Shown here: positions 1 to 6,990 of the stretch, piece after piece
Numbering within the stretch: the first letter of the stretch is position 1
Layout: each line of letters opens with the position of its first letter
Origin: JAICLL01 sp035252155
GTDB lineage: Bacteria > Planctomycetota > Planctomycetia > Pirellulales > JAICIG01
Assembly (NCBI GenBank): GCA_035252155.1
Contig: DATFDL010000285.1
Span: 1-30,286, forward strand
Direction: 5' to 3'
DNA length: 30,286 nucleotides
Notes under the pieces: model-generated
What the model saw: only the letters and a program-made list of their open reading frames with translations
Told to the model about the DNA's origin: nothing
Databases searched by the model: none
Translations under genes and position numbers: made by a program

Positions 1-539
1 TGAGCGGTCAGCTTGCTGACCTCGGCGGCCAGCGGCCAGGGAAAAAGCACCGGATGCCCGCGACGTCCGGCGGCTGTCGGAACCAGCACCCGCGGATCAT
101 GAAGTTTGTGCGCCGACAACAGTTGCTCGATGAGCCGCGCGTTCAATCGCGGCATATCGGCCGGCGCAAGCAGCCAAGCATCGGCCCGGGCGGGATGATA
201 TGCAGCTTCGGCGTATGCCAGCCCGGCCGCGACCGAGGCTTTCATGTCGGCCGGCGGCGGATCGACAATCACCACGTCGGCGCCGGCGGCCCGGCAGCGC
301 GCGATCAAGACATCGTCGTCCGGATGCACAGTGACGATCACCGCCGATACTCGGCTGGCCTTCCAGGCGGCCAGCACGTGCTCGATGACGGTGGATGAGC
401 CCCACGGCAACAAGAGCTTCGGCCGCCCCATGCGCTGACTGCGGCCGGCCGCCGGAACGATTGCAAAACTACCCCAAGAAGGGGCGGCGGAGGCGCGTTT
501 AGGGTCATCATCTTGCGGTAAGTGATAAGCGGCACGCAT
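1..539 (-). CDS. MobA/MocA-like molybdenum cofactor nucleotidyltransferase (3' end outside window)
   Basis: This reading frame enters from the left edge, so only about the first 179 residues are present. It carries the nucleotidyltransferase signature near residues 29-46, reading IVPAAGRSQRMGRPKLLLPWG, followed by a Rossmann-like core and the LLAPADMPRL motif that binds the metal-nucleotide. These features fit the MobA-like NTP transferase family, whose members attach CMP or GMP to molybdopterin in the cytoplasm. The ATG at 539 is the furthest supported start and gives a short N-terminal tail before the core strand; a shorter start is possible because no clear ribosome site is visible. The XdhC gene lies immediately upstream on the same strand, so a MocA-type role in cytosine dinucleotide cofactor synthesis for a xanthine-dehydrogenase-like enzyme is the likely job. 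The exact nucleotide (CTP or GTP) cannot be read from this fragment. Confidence 0.8.
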   Translation of the reverse strand, partial: MRAAYHLPQDDDPKRASAAPSWGSFAIVPAAGRSQRMGRPKLLLPWGSSTVIEHVLAAWKASRVSAVIVTVHPDDDVLIARCRAAGADVVIVDPPPADMKASVAAGLAYAEAAYHPARADAWLLAPADMPRLNARLIEQLLSAHKLHDPRVLVPTAAGRRGHPVLFPWPLAAEVSKLTA

Positions 540-582
540 CGCCGTAGGCTCGGCGGAAATCTTTGGTTGTGTCGAGCGTAAT

Positions 583-644
583 CGTAGGACGACCTTCCTA
601 GGTCGTCCATCATCAACGAAGACGACCTAGAAGGTCATCCTACG
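583..644. repeat. Family D inverted-repeat element (two facing hairpins)
   Basis: Left arm 583-607 and right arm 621-644 are reverse complements except for one mismatch and one indel. The left arm also folds on itself, with an 8-bp stem GGACGACC/GGTCGTCC around a 6-base loop. It lies between the XdhC stop and the nucleotidyltransferase start. Its outer edge overlaps the last bases of xdhC and includes that gene's TAG stop codon. Confidence 0.8.
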
Positions 645-1764
645 GACGCGTTGCGTGAGACGTTTCACTGCTTAGACCATTGGTTGGCCGCTCGGTGATG
701 ATCGAGTTGCGTTCTCTGCCCGGCACTTCGCCGCGGTTGCGATGGGCGATCAATTCGGCCAGGATGCTGATGGCGATCTCCGGCACCGTCTGTGAACCGA
801 TGTCGATGCCGAGCGGCGCGTAGACCTTCGCCAGAATTTCGGGCGAGACGCCTTCGGCCTCCAAGTCGTCAAAGATGAGCTTGATCTTGCGGCGGCTGCC
901 GATCAGACCGACGTATCGAGCGCCGCGATCGATCAGGTGATAGAGCGCCTCTTCGTCGTGGCCGTGTCCGCGGGTGACGATGATGGCGTAGGTGTCGGAC
1001 GAAATTTCGAGCTCCTTGAGTGTAGGGCCGATGGGACCACAAATCAGCCGCTCGGCCCGCGGGAAGCGCTCGCGGGCGACATATTCCGCGCGATCATCCA
1101 CCACCCAGACGTCGAAATCGACGTCGGCCGCCAAGTTGCCGACCGCCTGGCCAATGTGTCCGCCGCCAACGATCAGCAGCCGGCAGCGCGGCAGCGCGGG
1201 CAAATAGGCGACGCCTCGGACGGCGGCGGGCCGCGGCCGATCGGCCAGCGCGGGCAATTGTTCCGCAAGGCCAGGCGGCAGGAGTTGTTCGGCCGCCAGG
1301 CAGCATGCGGCCAGGCGTCCCTGGCGATCGAACAGATAACAAGCCGGTGCGGGCAGACCGCTCTGCTCGCCGTCGAAGACAATCGCCTCTTGGCAGCCGG
1401 CGCCTGCCGCGATCAATTCGGCATAGCGGGCAAAATAGGAGGTGTCCGAGGCTGCTTCGAGCGGTTGCACGAGAATCCGCATTCTGCCGCCGCAGATCAG
1501 TCCGTCGTCCCAGCCATAGTCGCCGTCGAGATGGAACGAGAGGATTTCGGCCTGGGCCTGCGGCAAAACCGCCAATGCGCGGCGCTTGACTTCGGCCTCG
1601 ACACAACCGCCACCCAGGGTGCCGGCCTGTGAGCCGTCGGCAAAGACGAGCATGCCGGCCCCGGCCTTTTGCGGCGTGGAGCCGCGTGTTTCGACCAGAC
1701 GACAATAAACCGTAGGCTTGCCCGTGCCGGCCGAGTCTAAAAGTTTTTGCAGCAGCTCACGCAT
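640..1764 (-). CDS. XdhC/CoxI family molybdenum-enzyme maturation protein
   Basis: The 374-residue product has the two-domain layout of XdhC/CoxI proteins. The N-terminal domain carries RGSTPQKAGAGMLV and the glycine-rich LGGGCVEAEV. The C-terminal Rossmann domain opens with LLIVGGGHIGQ near residue 195 and ends with the typical LIGSRRKIK and GIDIGSQTVPEIAISILAE segments. Family members bind molybdenum cofactor, assist its sulfuration and deliver it to xanthine-dehydrogenase-type hydroxylases in the cytoplasm. The MobA-like gene downstream on the same strand supports this, but the hydroxylase itself is not in the window. The last residues after the family's end look unconserved, and the stop codon is supplied by a repeat element. 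Function is secure at family level; the client enzyme is unknown. Confidence 0.92.
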   Translation of the reverse strand: MRELLQKLLDSAGTGKPTVYCRLVETRGSTPQKAGAGMLVFADGSQAGTLGGGCVEAEVKRRALAVLPQAQAEILSFHLDGDYGWDDGLICGGRMRILVQPLEAASDTSYFARYAELIAAGAGCQEAIVFDGEQSGLPAPACYLFDRQGRLAACCLAAEQLLPPGLAEQLPALADRPRPAAVRGVAYLPALPRCRLLIVGGGHIGQAVGNLAADVDFDVWVVDDRAEYVARERFPRAERLICGPIGPTLKELEISSDTYAIIVTRGHGHDEEALYHLIDRGARYVGLIGSRRKIKLIFDDLEAEGVSPEILAKVYAPLGIDIGSQTVPEIAISILAELIAHRNRGEVPGRERNSIITERPTNGLSSETSHATRP

Positions 1765-1913
1765 GATGGCGAGATGGGGTGTTTCGCTGTTTCCGTCAGC
1801 TTACTCAGCGGCGTGCCAGCCGGCAAATGGTCGTTGCTCGGGTCATCGCCAGGTAGTCCCGGCCCTTGTGGCCGGCTTCGTGACTTGTCTTGCCAGAGGT
1901 GGTCCACGATGGC

Positions 1914-2111
1914 GTGCCACGGCATCTGCCGCGGCGGATGCGAGATCGACTCGGCGCGCGACGGAATTCGCCGCGGCGGACGCCGTGTGGGAGTCGCCTC
2001 TTAAGGCCCCCGCCCGTGCAACTCGAATCGCGACCCGGCACGGCGTCCGTCGCGGCGGTTAAGCGGATGATGTAATCGAAGCTTGGCGCGCCGCGACGGA
2101 TGCCGTGGCAC
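1914..2111. repeat. Family C double-hairpin element, copy 1
   Basis: Two long hairpins lie side by side. Arms 1918-1936 and 1969-1987 pair over 19 bases with two mismatches. Arms 2039-2057 and 2089-2107 pair over 19 bases with one mismatch. The outermost GTGCCACGGCATC and GATGCCGTGGCAC ends are also inverted repeats of each other. A second copy lies at 13077-13263. The element fills most of the 368-base gap 1765-2132; nothing else convincing is seen there. Confidence 0.8.
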
Positions 2112-2132
2112 CCTGCGAATTGATTGCCTTTT

Positions 2133-2558
2133 CTATGCACTGGTTCTCTGCCACCGCATCGTGAGTGCGTAATCGGTGAAACCCACCGCCCGCCAAAACG
2201 CCTGAGCCGGCTGATTGCCGACGAGCACCTCGAGAGTGACCTGAGCTCCAGCGGGCCAAATCTCTTGCCGGAGCAATTCCATCGCTTTCCGACCAATTCC
2301 CTGCCTTCGCCTGCCGCGCTCGACGTAAAACTGTCGCAAATAAATACCGTGCTCGTCGGGGCGGAACAACGCATAACCGATCGGCGCTGTCTCGTCGGTA
2401 AATAGCACAGCCTGATATTCGCCCGCGAGCCAACCGCGCATCCGCTTTTCGAGCTCGGCAGATGTGAGCCGCAGCCCGTGCGATTCGTCTTCCAAGAGCC
2501 GCCCGTTCATGGCCGCCAGCATCGGTACATCGGATTCGATGGCGCGGCGTAGATGCAT
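2133..2558 (-). CDS. GNAT family N-acetyltransferase
   Basis: The 141-residue protein has the GNAT fold: the N-terminal beta-alpha unit MHLRRAIESDVPMLAAMN, the central strand IGYALFRPDEHGIYLRQFYV, and the acetyl-CoA pyrophosphate loop RRRQGIGRKA near residues 88-97. It ends with the VGNQPAQAFWRAVGF segment typical of the family. Members transfer an acetyl group from acetyl-CoA to an amine; the substrate here is unknown. The ATG at 2558 is chosen over an upstream in-frame start because the extra 41 residues overlap the preceding gene in another frame and look unlike GNAT sequence. The start lies 2 bases after the preceding gene's stop, so translation is probably coupled in a three-gene operon. 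Confidence 0.85.
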   Translation of the reverse strand: MHLRRAIESDVPMLAAMNGRLLEDESHGLRLTSAELEKRMRGWLAGEYQAVLFTDETAPIGYALFRPDEHGIYLRQFYVERGRRRQGIGRKAMELLRQEIWPAGAQVTLEVLVGNQPAQAFWRAVGFTDYALTMRWQRTSA

Positions 2559-2560
2559 CG

Positions 2561-2809
2561 TCAGTTCAATTCGTGCCCTCTTTGAGCATCGATGAATTCC
2601 AACCAGACGATATGGACAAGCGAAATTGCCCGCGGCCGCCTGCCGGTCATTGATGGATGGTTCGACGGTGACCCGACCCAAGCAATCGAACGTCCCAAAA
2701 CGATTAAGTCCGGCTGAGCCACATCGACGGTCAGTCCTGTCGAAAGATGCAATCGGAACGGGTGGAAGAATCGCCCCGTTAGGAGAGCTTTCAGTTCATC
2801 CGCGCGCAT
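2561..2809 (-). CDS. Small conserved protein, 82 aa, paralogue of its upstream neighbour
   Basis: Function not recognised. The core 'FFHPFRLHLSTGLTVDVAQPDLIVLGRSIAWVG' pattern is typical of a small-protein group frequent in planctomycetes, in which a short helix is followed by a beta-rich segment with PF-P-F-x-x-H-x-x-G. The neighbouring 2831-3085 product has the same layout (PFRPRRVHLTDGESIDI), so the two are probably tandem paralogues. The protein has no membrane segment or catalytic motif. It sits 21 bases after the upstream gene and 2 bases before the acetyltransferase, which implies co-transcription. Its C-terminus, SLVHIVWLEFI, resembles the closing strand of the upstream protein, RFVLLPFDAIERFELL. 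Confidence 0.65.
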   Translation of the reverse strand: MRADELKALLTGRFFHPFRLHLSTGLTVDVAQPDLIVLGRSIAWVGSPSNHPSMTGRRPRAISLVHIVWLEFIDAQRGHELN

Positions 2810-2830
2810 TTGTAGATAGGCAACTAGGGA

Positions 2831-3085
2831 TCACGCCGACTGCCTCGCAGGCAGTAGCTCGAAACGCTCAATCGCATCGAATGGCAACAGCACAAATCTT
2901 TCACATATCCCTGGTAATTCACCGAACGCCTGGATCCCAATGCCGAGATAGTCCTCGCCGACCATCACGTGCCGCCGCGATGCGATGTCGATGGATTCGC
3001 CGTCGGTCAGGTGGACTCGACGAGGGCGGAACGGCACTTCCGCAAACTCGTGACACAACCGAACCGGATCAATAGGCTGGTTCAT
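2831..3085 (-). CDS. Small conserved protein, 84 aa, first gene of GNAT operon
   Basis: Function not recognised. The product begins MNQPIDPVRLCHEFAEVPF and continues with the PF-R-P-R-R-V-H-L-T-D-G motif and a closing FDAIERFELL strand shared with the next gene. The ATG at 3085 is preferred over a GTG at 3103 because GGAG lies 7 bases ahead of it. It is the first gene of the run 3085-2831, 2809-2561, 2558-2133. The group often occurs as short stand-alone proteins in planctomycetes; no biochemical role is known to me. Base composition here is visibly less GC-rich than in the surrounding large genes. Confidence 0.65.
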   Translation of the reverse strand: MNQPIDPVRLCHEFAEVPFRPRRVHLTDGESIDIASRRHVMVGEDYLGIGIQAFGELPGICERFVLLPFDAIERFELLPARQSA

Positions 3086-3175
3086 AGCGGATCTCCGAAT
3101 CACAGATTTGATGCTAAAGCAATTCTATCACGACCGCACTAGCAAGGAAATATTCGAGCGGCACAAACTTTATTG

Positions 3176-4348
3176 TTATTTCGTGGCGATCAACGCATCC
3201 AGCTCTTCTCTCAATTTCGGCAGAATGGCGTCGTAGGCAAACGCCCCCAGTTCTTCGCTGCGGCGCTTCAGGTTCACAAAGTTCGGTCCGCACCACAGCC
3301 CCAGGTCGGCGTCGTCGGTTTCGCCTGGCCCGTTTACACGGCAGCCCATCACCGCGATCGTGATGGCATGCTCTTTGGCGTAGGCCGTCATTTCTTTCAC
3401 CTGCTGGGCCAGCTCAATGAACGCTTCGTTCTCGACCCGCGAACAACTGGGACAGCTAATGATGTTGAGCGTTTGCAAACCGTAATCGACCACGCTGCGC
3501 ACCCGGCCGGCGGCGATGTCGGCCAAGATCTGCCGACCGGCGGCGATCTCTTCGGGCTTGCGCGCGTTGGGCACGGTGAGCGATACGCGAATCGTGTCGC
3601 CAATGCCCCGGCTAATGAGCTGCTCGAAGGCGATGCGGGTCTTGATGATGCCGTCGGGCGGCATGCCCGCCTCGGTCACGCCCAGGTGCAACGGCACATC
3701 GGGCCGCTCCTCGGCGAATCGCCGATTGACTTCAATCACCTTCTTGGGATCGGAGTCTTTCAGCGACACGCAATACCGCGTGAAGCCCAGCGAGTCGAGC
3801 AACTCGCAATGCTCCAAGGCGCTTTCGAGCATGGGCGTGATCGAGTCATCAGCGACGTATTTGTCGCGTTTGGCCGGGTCGACCGAGCCGCAGTTGACGC
3901 CCACGCGGATGGCGCAGTCGTTCTCGCCCGCGGTGTCGGCCAGAAACCGCACCTTGTCTTGCCAGGGCTTTTGGCGTTCGTGGTGATAGAGATGGCCGGG
4001 GTTATAGCGAACCTTATCGACGTGCGGCGCCACTTGCGTGGCCAGGCGATAGTTCTCCTGCAGGTCGACCGAAAGATTAGCCTGGGTGCGGCGGCGGATT
4101 TCGGCCAGCGCCTCGGCGTCGCTGGTATTATCGACGGCGATGCGCACCACATCGGCGCCGGCCGCGGCCAGCGCGCCCACTTGGGCGATAGTGGCTTCGA
4201 TGTCCTGGGTATGGGTGGCGGTCATGCTCTGCACGGCCACCGGATTGCCGCCGCCGATCGTGACCGAGCCGATCTTTACCGGGCGAGTTGCATTTCGCTG
4301 CAAAGTCATCATTCGTTGATGGGGATCGAATTTCAAAAACGTCGTCAC
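3176..4348 (-). CDS. ispG: 4-hydroxy-3-methylbut-2-en-1-yl diphosphate synthase (IspG/GcpE)
   Basis: IspG converts 2-C-methyl-D-erythritol 2,4-cyclodiphosphate to HMBPP, the penultimate step of the MEP isoprenoid pathway, using a [4Fe-4S] cluster in the cytoplasm. The sequence shows the N-terminal TIM-barrel beginning VKIGSVTIGGGNPVAVQSMT. The two C-terminal cluster motifs are ISCPSCSR (two cysteines) and MGCRVNGPGE (third cysteine plus the conserved glutamate). The product is about 377-390 residues, the normal size for the short bacterial form without the insert domain. The start is uncertain: the 4348 start is GTG, while an ATG pair at 4309-4312 gives MTLQRNATRPVKIG, closer to typical N-termini. 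It appears monocistronic, with repeat element E upstream. Confidence 0.97.
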   Translation of the reverse strand: MTTFLKFDPHQRMMTLQRNATRPVKIGSVTIGGGNPVAVQSMTATHTQDIEATIAQVGALAAAGADVVRIAVDNTSDAEALAEIRRRTQANLSVDLQENYRLATQVAPHVDKVRYNPGHLYHHERQKPWQDKVRFLADTAGENDCAIRVGVNCGSVDPAKRDKYVADDSITPMLESALEHCELLDSLGFTRYCVSLKDSDPKKVIEVNRRFAEERPDVPLHLGVTEAGMPPDGIIKTRIAFEQLISRGIGDTIRVSLTVPNARKPEEIAAGRQILADIAAGRVRSVVDYGLQTLNIISCPSCSRVENEAFIELAQQVKEMTAYAKEHAITIAVMGCRVNGPGETDDADLGLWCGPNFVNLKRRSEELGAFAYDAILPKLREELDALIATK

Positions 4349-4401
4349 CGAAAATCAATTCTATCGTATGCCCTCGCCCATTTCCTAGATCGACCGCGGA
4401 T

Positions 4402-4506
4402 TTGAACAGAAGGCAACAAAGGGAACAAAGAAAGATTGTTTAATGGGAGAAGCCGTCACCGTCACATTTCTCCTGTTCTTCGTTCTCTTCGTTACCTTCT
4501 GTTCAA
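4402..4506. repeat. Family E long inverted repeat, purine/pyrimidine-biased arms
   Basis: Arms 4402-4432 and 4476-4506 are 31-base reverse complements with about four mismatches. The left arm is almost all A and G; the right arm is almost all T and C. The 43-base loop shows no gene. It lies between ispG and the radical SAM gene, both on the minus strand, so it could act as a transcript end for the latter. Confidence 0.75.
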
Positions 4507-4520
4507 TGTTTCGTCTTCTG

Positions 4521-5609
4521 CTAGTCAAATAGTGTCTTTTGTCCTGAGACTGCGCGGGGTGGACGAAACTGGCTGCGGTCGAGCTCGGGCAAATGTCCGT
4601 CGAGCCCCGCCTTGTGCGCGAAAACACGGAAATTCTGGGCGATCTGCTCGGCGTAGTTGCCGAGGCCGTGCATCCGTTCGCCAAACCGTGAGTCATAGAG
4701 ATTGCCGCCGCGCGTCGAGCGAATCAGCGATTCGATGCGCGCCTGCTTGTCGGGATAGTTGGCCGCCAGCCAGCTTTGGAAGACCGGTGCCACCGAGAGC
4801 GGCAATCGCAACAGCACGTAGCCCGCCGTGCTCGCACCGGCCTCGCGGGCCGCCTGCAAGATGGCGGGCAGCTCGTGATCGGTCAGTCCCGGCACGATCG
4901 GCGCCACCATCACGCCTACCGGCACGCCCGCCGAGGCCAACGCGCGCACGGCCGCCAGCTTTCGCTCCGGCGGACTGGTGCGCGGCTCCATCGTGCGGGC
5001 CAACTCGGCATCGAGCGTGGTGATGCTCAAAAACACGTGCACCAGCCGGCGCTCGGCCAGCGAGGCGAAGATGTCGAGATCGCGCGTCAGCAGAGCGTTC
5101 TTCGTAATCACGCCGCAGGGCTGATGGGCTTCGCTCATCACTTCCAGCAGCCCGCGCGTCAGGCGGTAGTGCCGCTCGGCCGGCTGGTAACAATCGGTCA
5201 CGCCCGAAACGCTGATGACCTCTGCCTGCCAGGAAGGCTTGGCCAGTTCCGCCCGCAGCAGCGCCGGGGCGTCGTGTTTGACCAGGATTTTCGTCTCGAA
5301 ATCAAGCCCGGCGCTGAGGCCGAGCGTCTCATGCGTCGGCCGAGCGTAGCAATAGGCGCAGCCATGCTCGCAGCCGCGATAGGGATTGATGCTGAACCGA
5401 AAGCCCACATCGGGACTCGTGTTCTCCGTAATGATCGTCCTCGACCGGTCGGGCAAAAACTCGGTCGGCACTTTGCGCTCGTCGGCCAGCAGCGCATCGT
5501 CGTATTCGCGGTCGTCGAAGGTCTCTTCGAGGTGCGTGGGCAGGAAACGATTGGGCGGATGGATCTGCGCGGCGCGGCCCGCGATCTTGGCTGGCTGACG
5601 TGAGTGCAT
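4521..5609 (-). CDS. PA0069-type radical SAM protein
   Basis: The 362-residue product carries the radical SAM cluster motif CEHGCAYC (C80, C84, C87), spaced C-x3-C-x2-C. The surrounding NPYRGCEHGCAYCYARPTHE and the following DFETKILVKHDAP, VTDCYQP and ITKNALLTRD segments are characteristic of the PA0069/SplB-like group. Such enzymes cleave S-adenosylmethionine to a 5'-deoxyadenosyl radical through a [4Fe-4S] cluster. The reaction of this group is not established; spore photoproduct lyase is its best known distant relative. The ATG at 5609 is preferred because the upstream extension in the same frame runs through a TATAAT (5622 to 5617). If that hexamer is a -10 element, the transcript would be almost leaderless. 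Neighbours give no functional hint. Confidence 0.88.
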   Translation of the reverse strand: MHSRQPAKIAGRAAQIHPPNRFLPTHLEETFDDREYDDALLADERKVPTEFLPDRSRTIITENTSPDVGFRFSINPYRGCEHGCAYCYARPTHETLGLSAGLDFETKILVKHDAPALLRAELAKPSWQAEVISVSGVTDCYQPAERHYRLTRGLLEVMSEAHQPCGVITKNALLTRDLDIFASLAERRLVHVFLSITTLDAELARTMEPRTSPPERKLAAVRALASAGVPVGVMVAPIVPGLTDHELPAILQAAREAGASTAGYVLLRLPLSVAPVFQSWLAANYPDKQARIESLIRSTRGGNLYDSRFGERMHGLGNYAEQIAQNFRVFAHKAGLDGHLPELDRSQFRPPRAVSGQKTLFD

Positions 5610-5676
5610 GCGGCGCATTATACCCCAGCGGCGGCACGCTCTAATCGGTTTTGACAATCAAAAATGGCGATGGCCT

Positions 5677-5768
5677 CTGTAGGGAACGCCCTCCGTGGCG
5701 TTCCGCCGGGGGGGCGGGTTGACGTCGAATCGCAGGTCACGGAACGCCACGGAGGGCGTTCCCTACAG
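5677..5768. repeat. Family A element, copy 1 (REPIN-like)
   Basis: A 92-base element with perfectly complementary 29-base ends starting CTGTAGGGAACGCC. Each arm is itself a hairpin, GGAACGCC pairing with GGCGTTCC across a 6-base loop. The centre contains GTCGAATCGCAG, shared with copies 3 and 4 in the same orientation. It lies in the 430-base gap between the radical SAM gene and the hydrolase-like gene. Confidence 0.9.
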
Positions 5769-5805
5769 AACTCTTGGGGCAGAATTACCTTAACTTGATG
5801 CGTAT

Positions 5806-5902
5806 GGGCCGAGCGAAGCGAGTCCCACCTTTGGCCCGAATCGGTCACGTCGCGTTGCGTCGGAGCGGGATGGTGGGACTCGTTTCACTCGTCCCACCCT
5901 AC
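5806..5902. repeat. Family B element, copy 1
   Basis: Left arm GGCCGAGCGAAGCGAGTCCC (within 5806-5829) pairs with the right arm at 5872-5902, with about three mismatches in 24 bases. The right arm also folds on itself through GGTGGGAC/GTCCCACC. It is in the opposite orientation to copy 2 and is sandwiched between family A copies 1 and 2. Confidence 0.85.
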
Positions 5903-5905
5903 GCT

Positions 5906-5995
5906 CTGTAGGGAACGGACTCCGTGCCGTTCCGTGAACTGCGATTCGGCCCTGCGCCGCCCCTCGCGGAACGGCACGGAGTCCGTTCCCTACAG
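5906..5995. repeat. Family A element, copy 2 (compensatory variant)
   Basis: A 90-base element with perfectly complementary 29-base ends. Each arm differs from copy 1 at three positions (GCC to GGA, and G to C in GTGGCG), and both arms carry the matching change, so pairing is kept. The hairpin inside each arm is also preserved. The central segment is the reverse complement type seen in copy 5. It starts 3 bases after family B copy 1 ends. Confidence 0.9.
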
Positions 5996-6039
5996 ACCAT
6001 TCAGCGGAGAGCCACCCTTTTCAAAACACTTCGACCAAT

Positions 6040-6762
6040 TTAGCAGCGTGCTCGCGATGTGCCGGCGGCGGCGCGAAGATGCCGCTCGCACCATTGGCCT
6101 ACGACGTATTCGCAGGCCACCCGCGTGCCCGGCTCGGTGAAGCCCCGGCTGGCGCCCACGATCACCGCCAATTGACTGGGGCAATTGAGCACTTCAAACA
6201 CTCGCTCATTGCAGGCCACAAGCTGCCGTTCTTTGCTCGGCACGACCAGCAGCGTGGGCACCGTGATCGAGCCCAGGTCGACGGGCGCCAGATCGGGTCG
6301 GCCATAGCACCCCACGACCGTGCCGATTTGCCCGGGGCGAATGCCGGCGATCGCCATCGCCGCGGCCACCGACTCGTCGGCGCTGATCAGGGCGATCGGC
6401 AGTTTGCGCGTGTCGGCCCGCTGGGCGATGACATCGAGCGCCGAGTCCATGCGTTTGGCGAGCAAGCTCACTTGGCCGCTGACAACGGCGTCTTCGGCTT
6501 CTTCGGGGTCGAGCAAATCGACGATGCAGACGGCCAGCCCAAGCGCCGACAAGGCATCGGCGATGGCCGCCTGCACCGCCGCACGGCGACTGGCGCCGTC
6601 GCGGTAAAACAGCGCCGCCAGCCCAAACGCACCCGGCTGCAGCTTAATGGTGCCGTGCAGGTCGCGCGAATCGAGCGGCGTCTCGTCGGGCAGGTGGTCA
6701 AGGTTACGAGACGCGCAAATCATCGCCGCCGGGCTCCGGATTGTGAATCCAAGCGCTTTCAT
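6040..6762 (-). CDS. Dienelactone-hydrolase-like alpha/beta-hydrolase fold protein, catalytic residues apparently lost
   Basis: The 240-residue product follows the fold of dienelactone-hydrolase-like proteins: AFGLAALFYRDGASRR, GLAVCIVDLLDPEE, then a helix and strand LPIALISADESVAAAMA, then VGCYGRPDLAPVDLGSITVPTLLVVPS. The usual nucleophile elbow G-x-S-x-G is replaced by SADES around residues 127-131, leaving Asp129 where the serine should be. The usual His near the C-terminus is Arg206 in GASRGFTEPG, and the acid position appears to be Glu178. From this from-memory alignment I infer a non-hydrolytic or altered protein. The start is set at the ATG at 6762; an open frame continues upstream only through repeat elements. 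A second ATG at 6723 with GGAG 10 bases upstream is an alternative. Confidence 0.7.
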   Translation of the reverse strand: MKALGFTIRSPAAMICASRNLDHLPDETPLDSRDLHGTIKLQPGAFGLAALFYRDGASRRAAVQAAIADALSALGLAVCIVDLLDPEEAEDAVVSGQVSLLAKRMDSALDVIAQRADTRKLPIALISADESVAAAMAIAGIRPGQIGTVVGCYGRPDLAPVDLGSITVPTLLVVPSKERQLVACNERVFEVLNCPSQLAVIVGASRGFTEPGTRVACEYVVGQWCERHLRAAAGTSRARC

Positions 6763-6858
6763 GCAAACAGTGTGCCGAGAGGATCTCACTGATCGGCTTT
6801 GGCATTCAAACGGCAGTTGCCTCTGATCGCATCTGACCTCCAAAAACGGCGATGCCCT

Positions 6859-6949
6859 CTGTAGGGAACGCCCTCCGTGGCGTTCCGCCGAAGGGCGGGT
6901 TGACGTCGAATCGCACTGCGCGGAACGCCACGGAGGGCGTTCCCTACAG
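6859..6949. repeat. Family A element, copy 3
   Basis: A 91-base element with 29-base complementary ends identical to copy 1. The central segment is in the same orientation as copy 1 (GTCGAATCGCAC). Flanks extend the symmetry: AAAAACGGCGATG lies just before it and ACATTATCGGTTTT just after, as at copy 4. With family B copy 2 it fills most of the 452-base gap 6763-7214. Confidence 0.9.
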
Positions 6950-6990
6950 ACGTCGATGGGGACATTATCGGTTTTGGCCGTAAAAACCGA

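Noticed and set aside
1805..2374. Open frames on the minus strand across the 1765-2132 gap
   Set aside because: They cross the family C element and the GNAT gene in another frame; no conserved sequence or ribosome site is seen.
3173..4405. Plus-strand open frame of 410 codons over ispG
   Set aside because: Antisense of a well-conserved essential gene; no recognisable domains.
5617..5657. Upstream TTG start of the radical SAM gene with a TTGTCA/TATAAT pair as promoter
   Set aside because: The spacing between TTGTCA and TATAAT is 29 bases, too long for a standard promoter, and the extension is not family-like.
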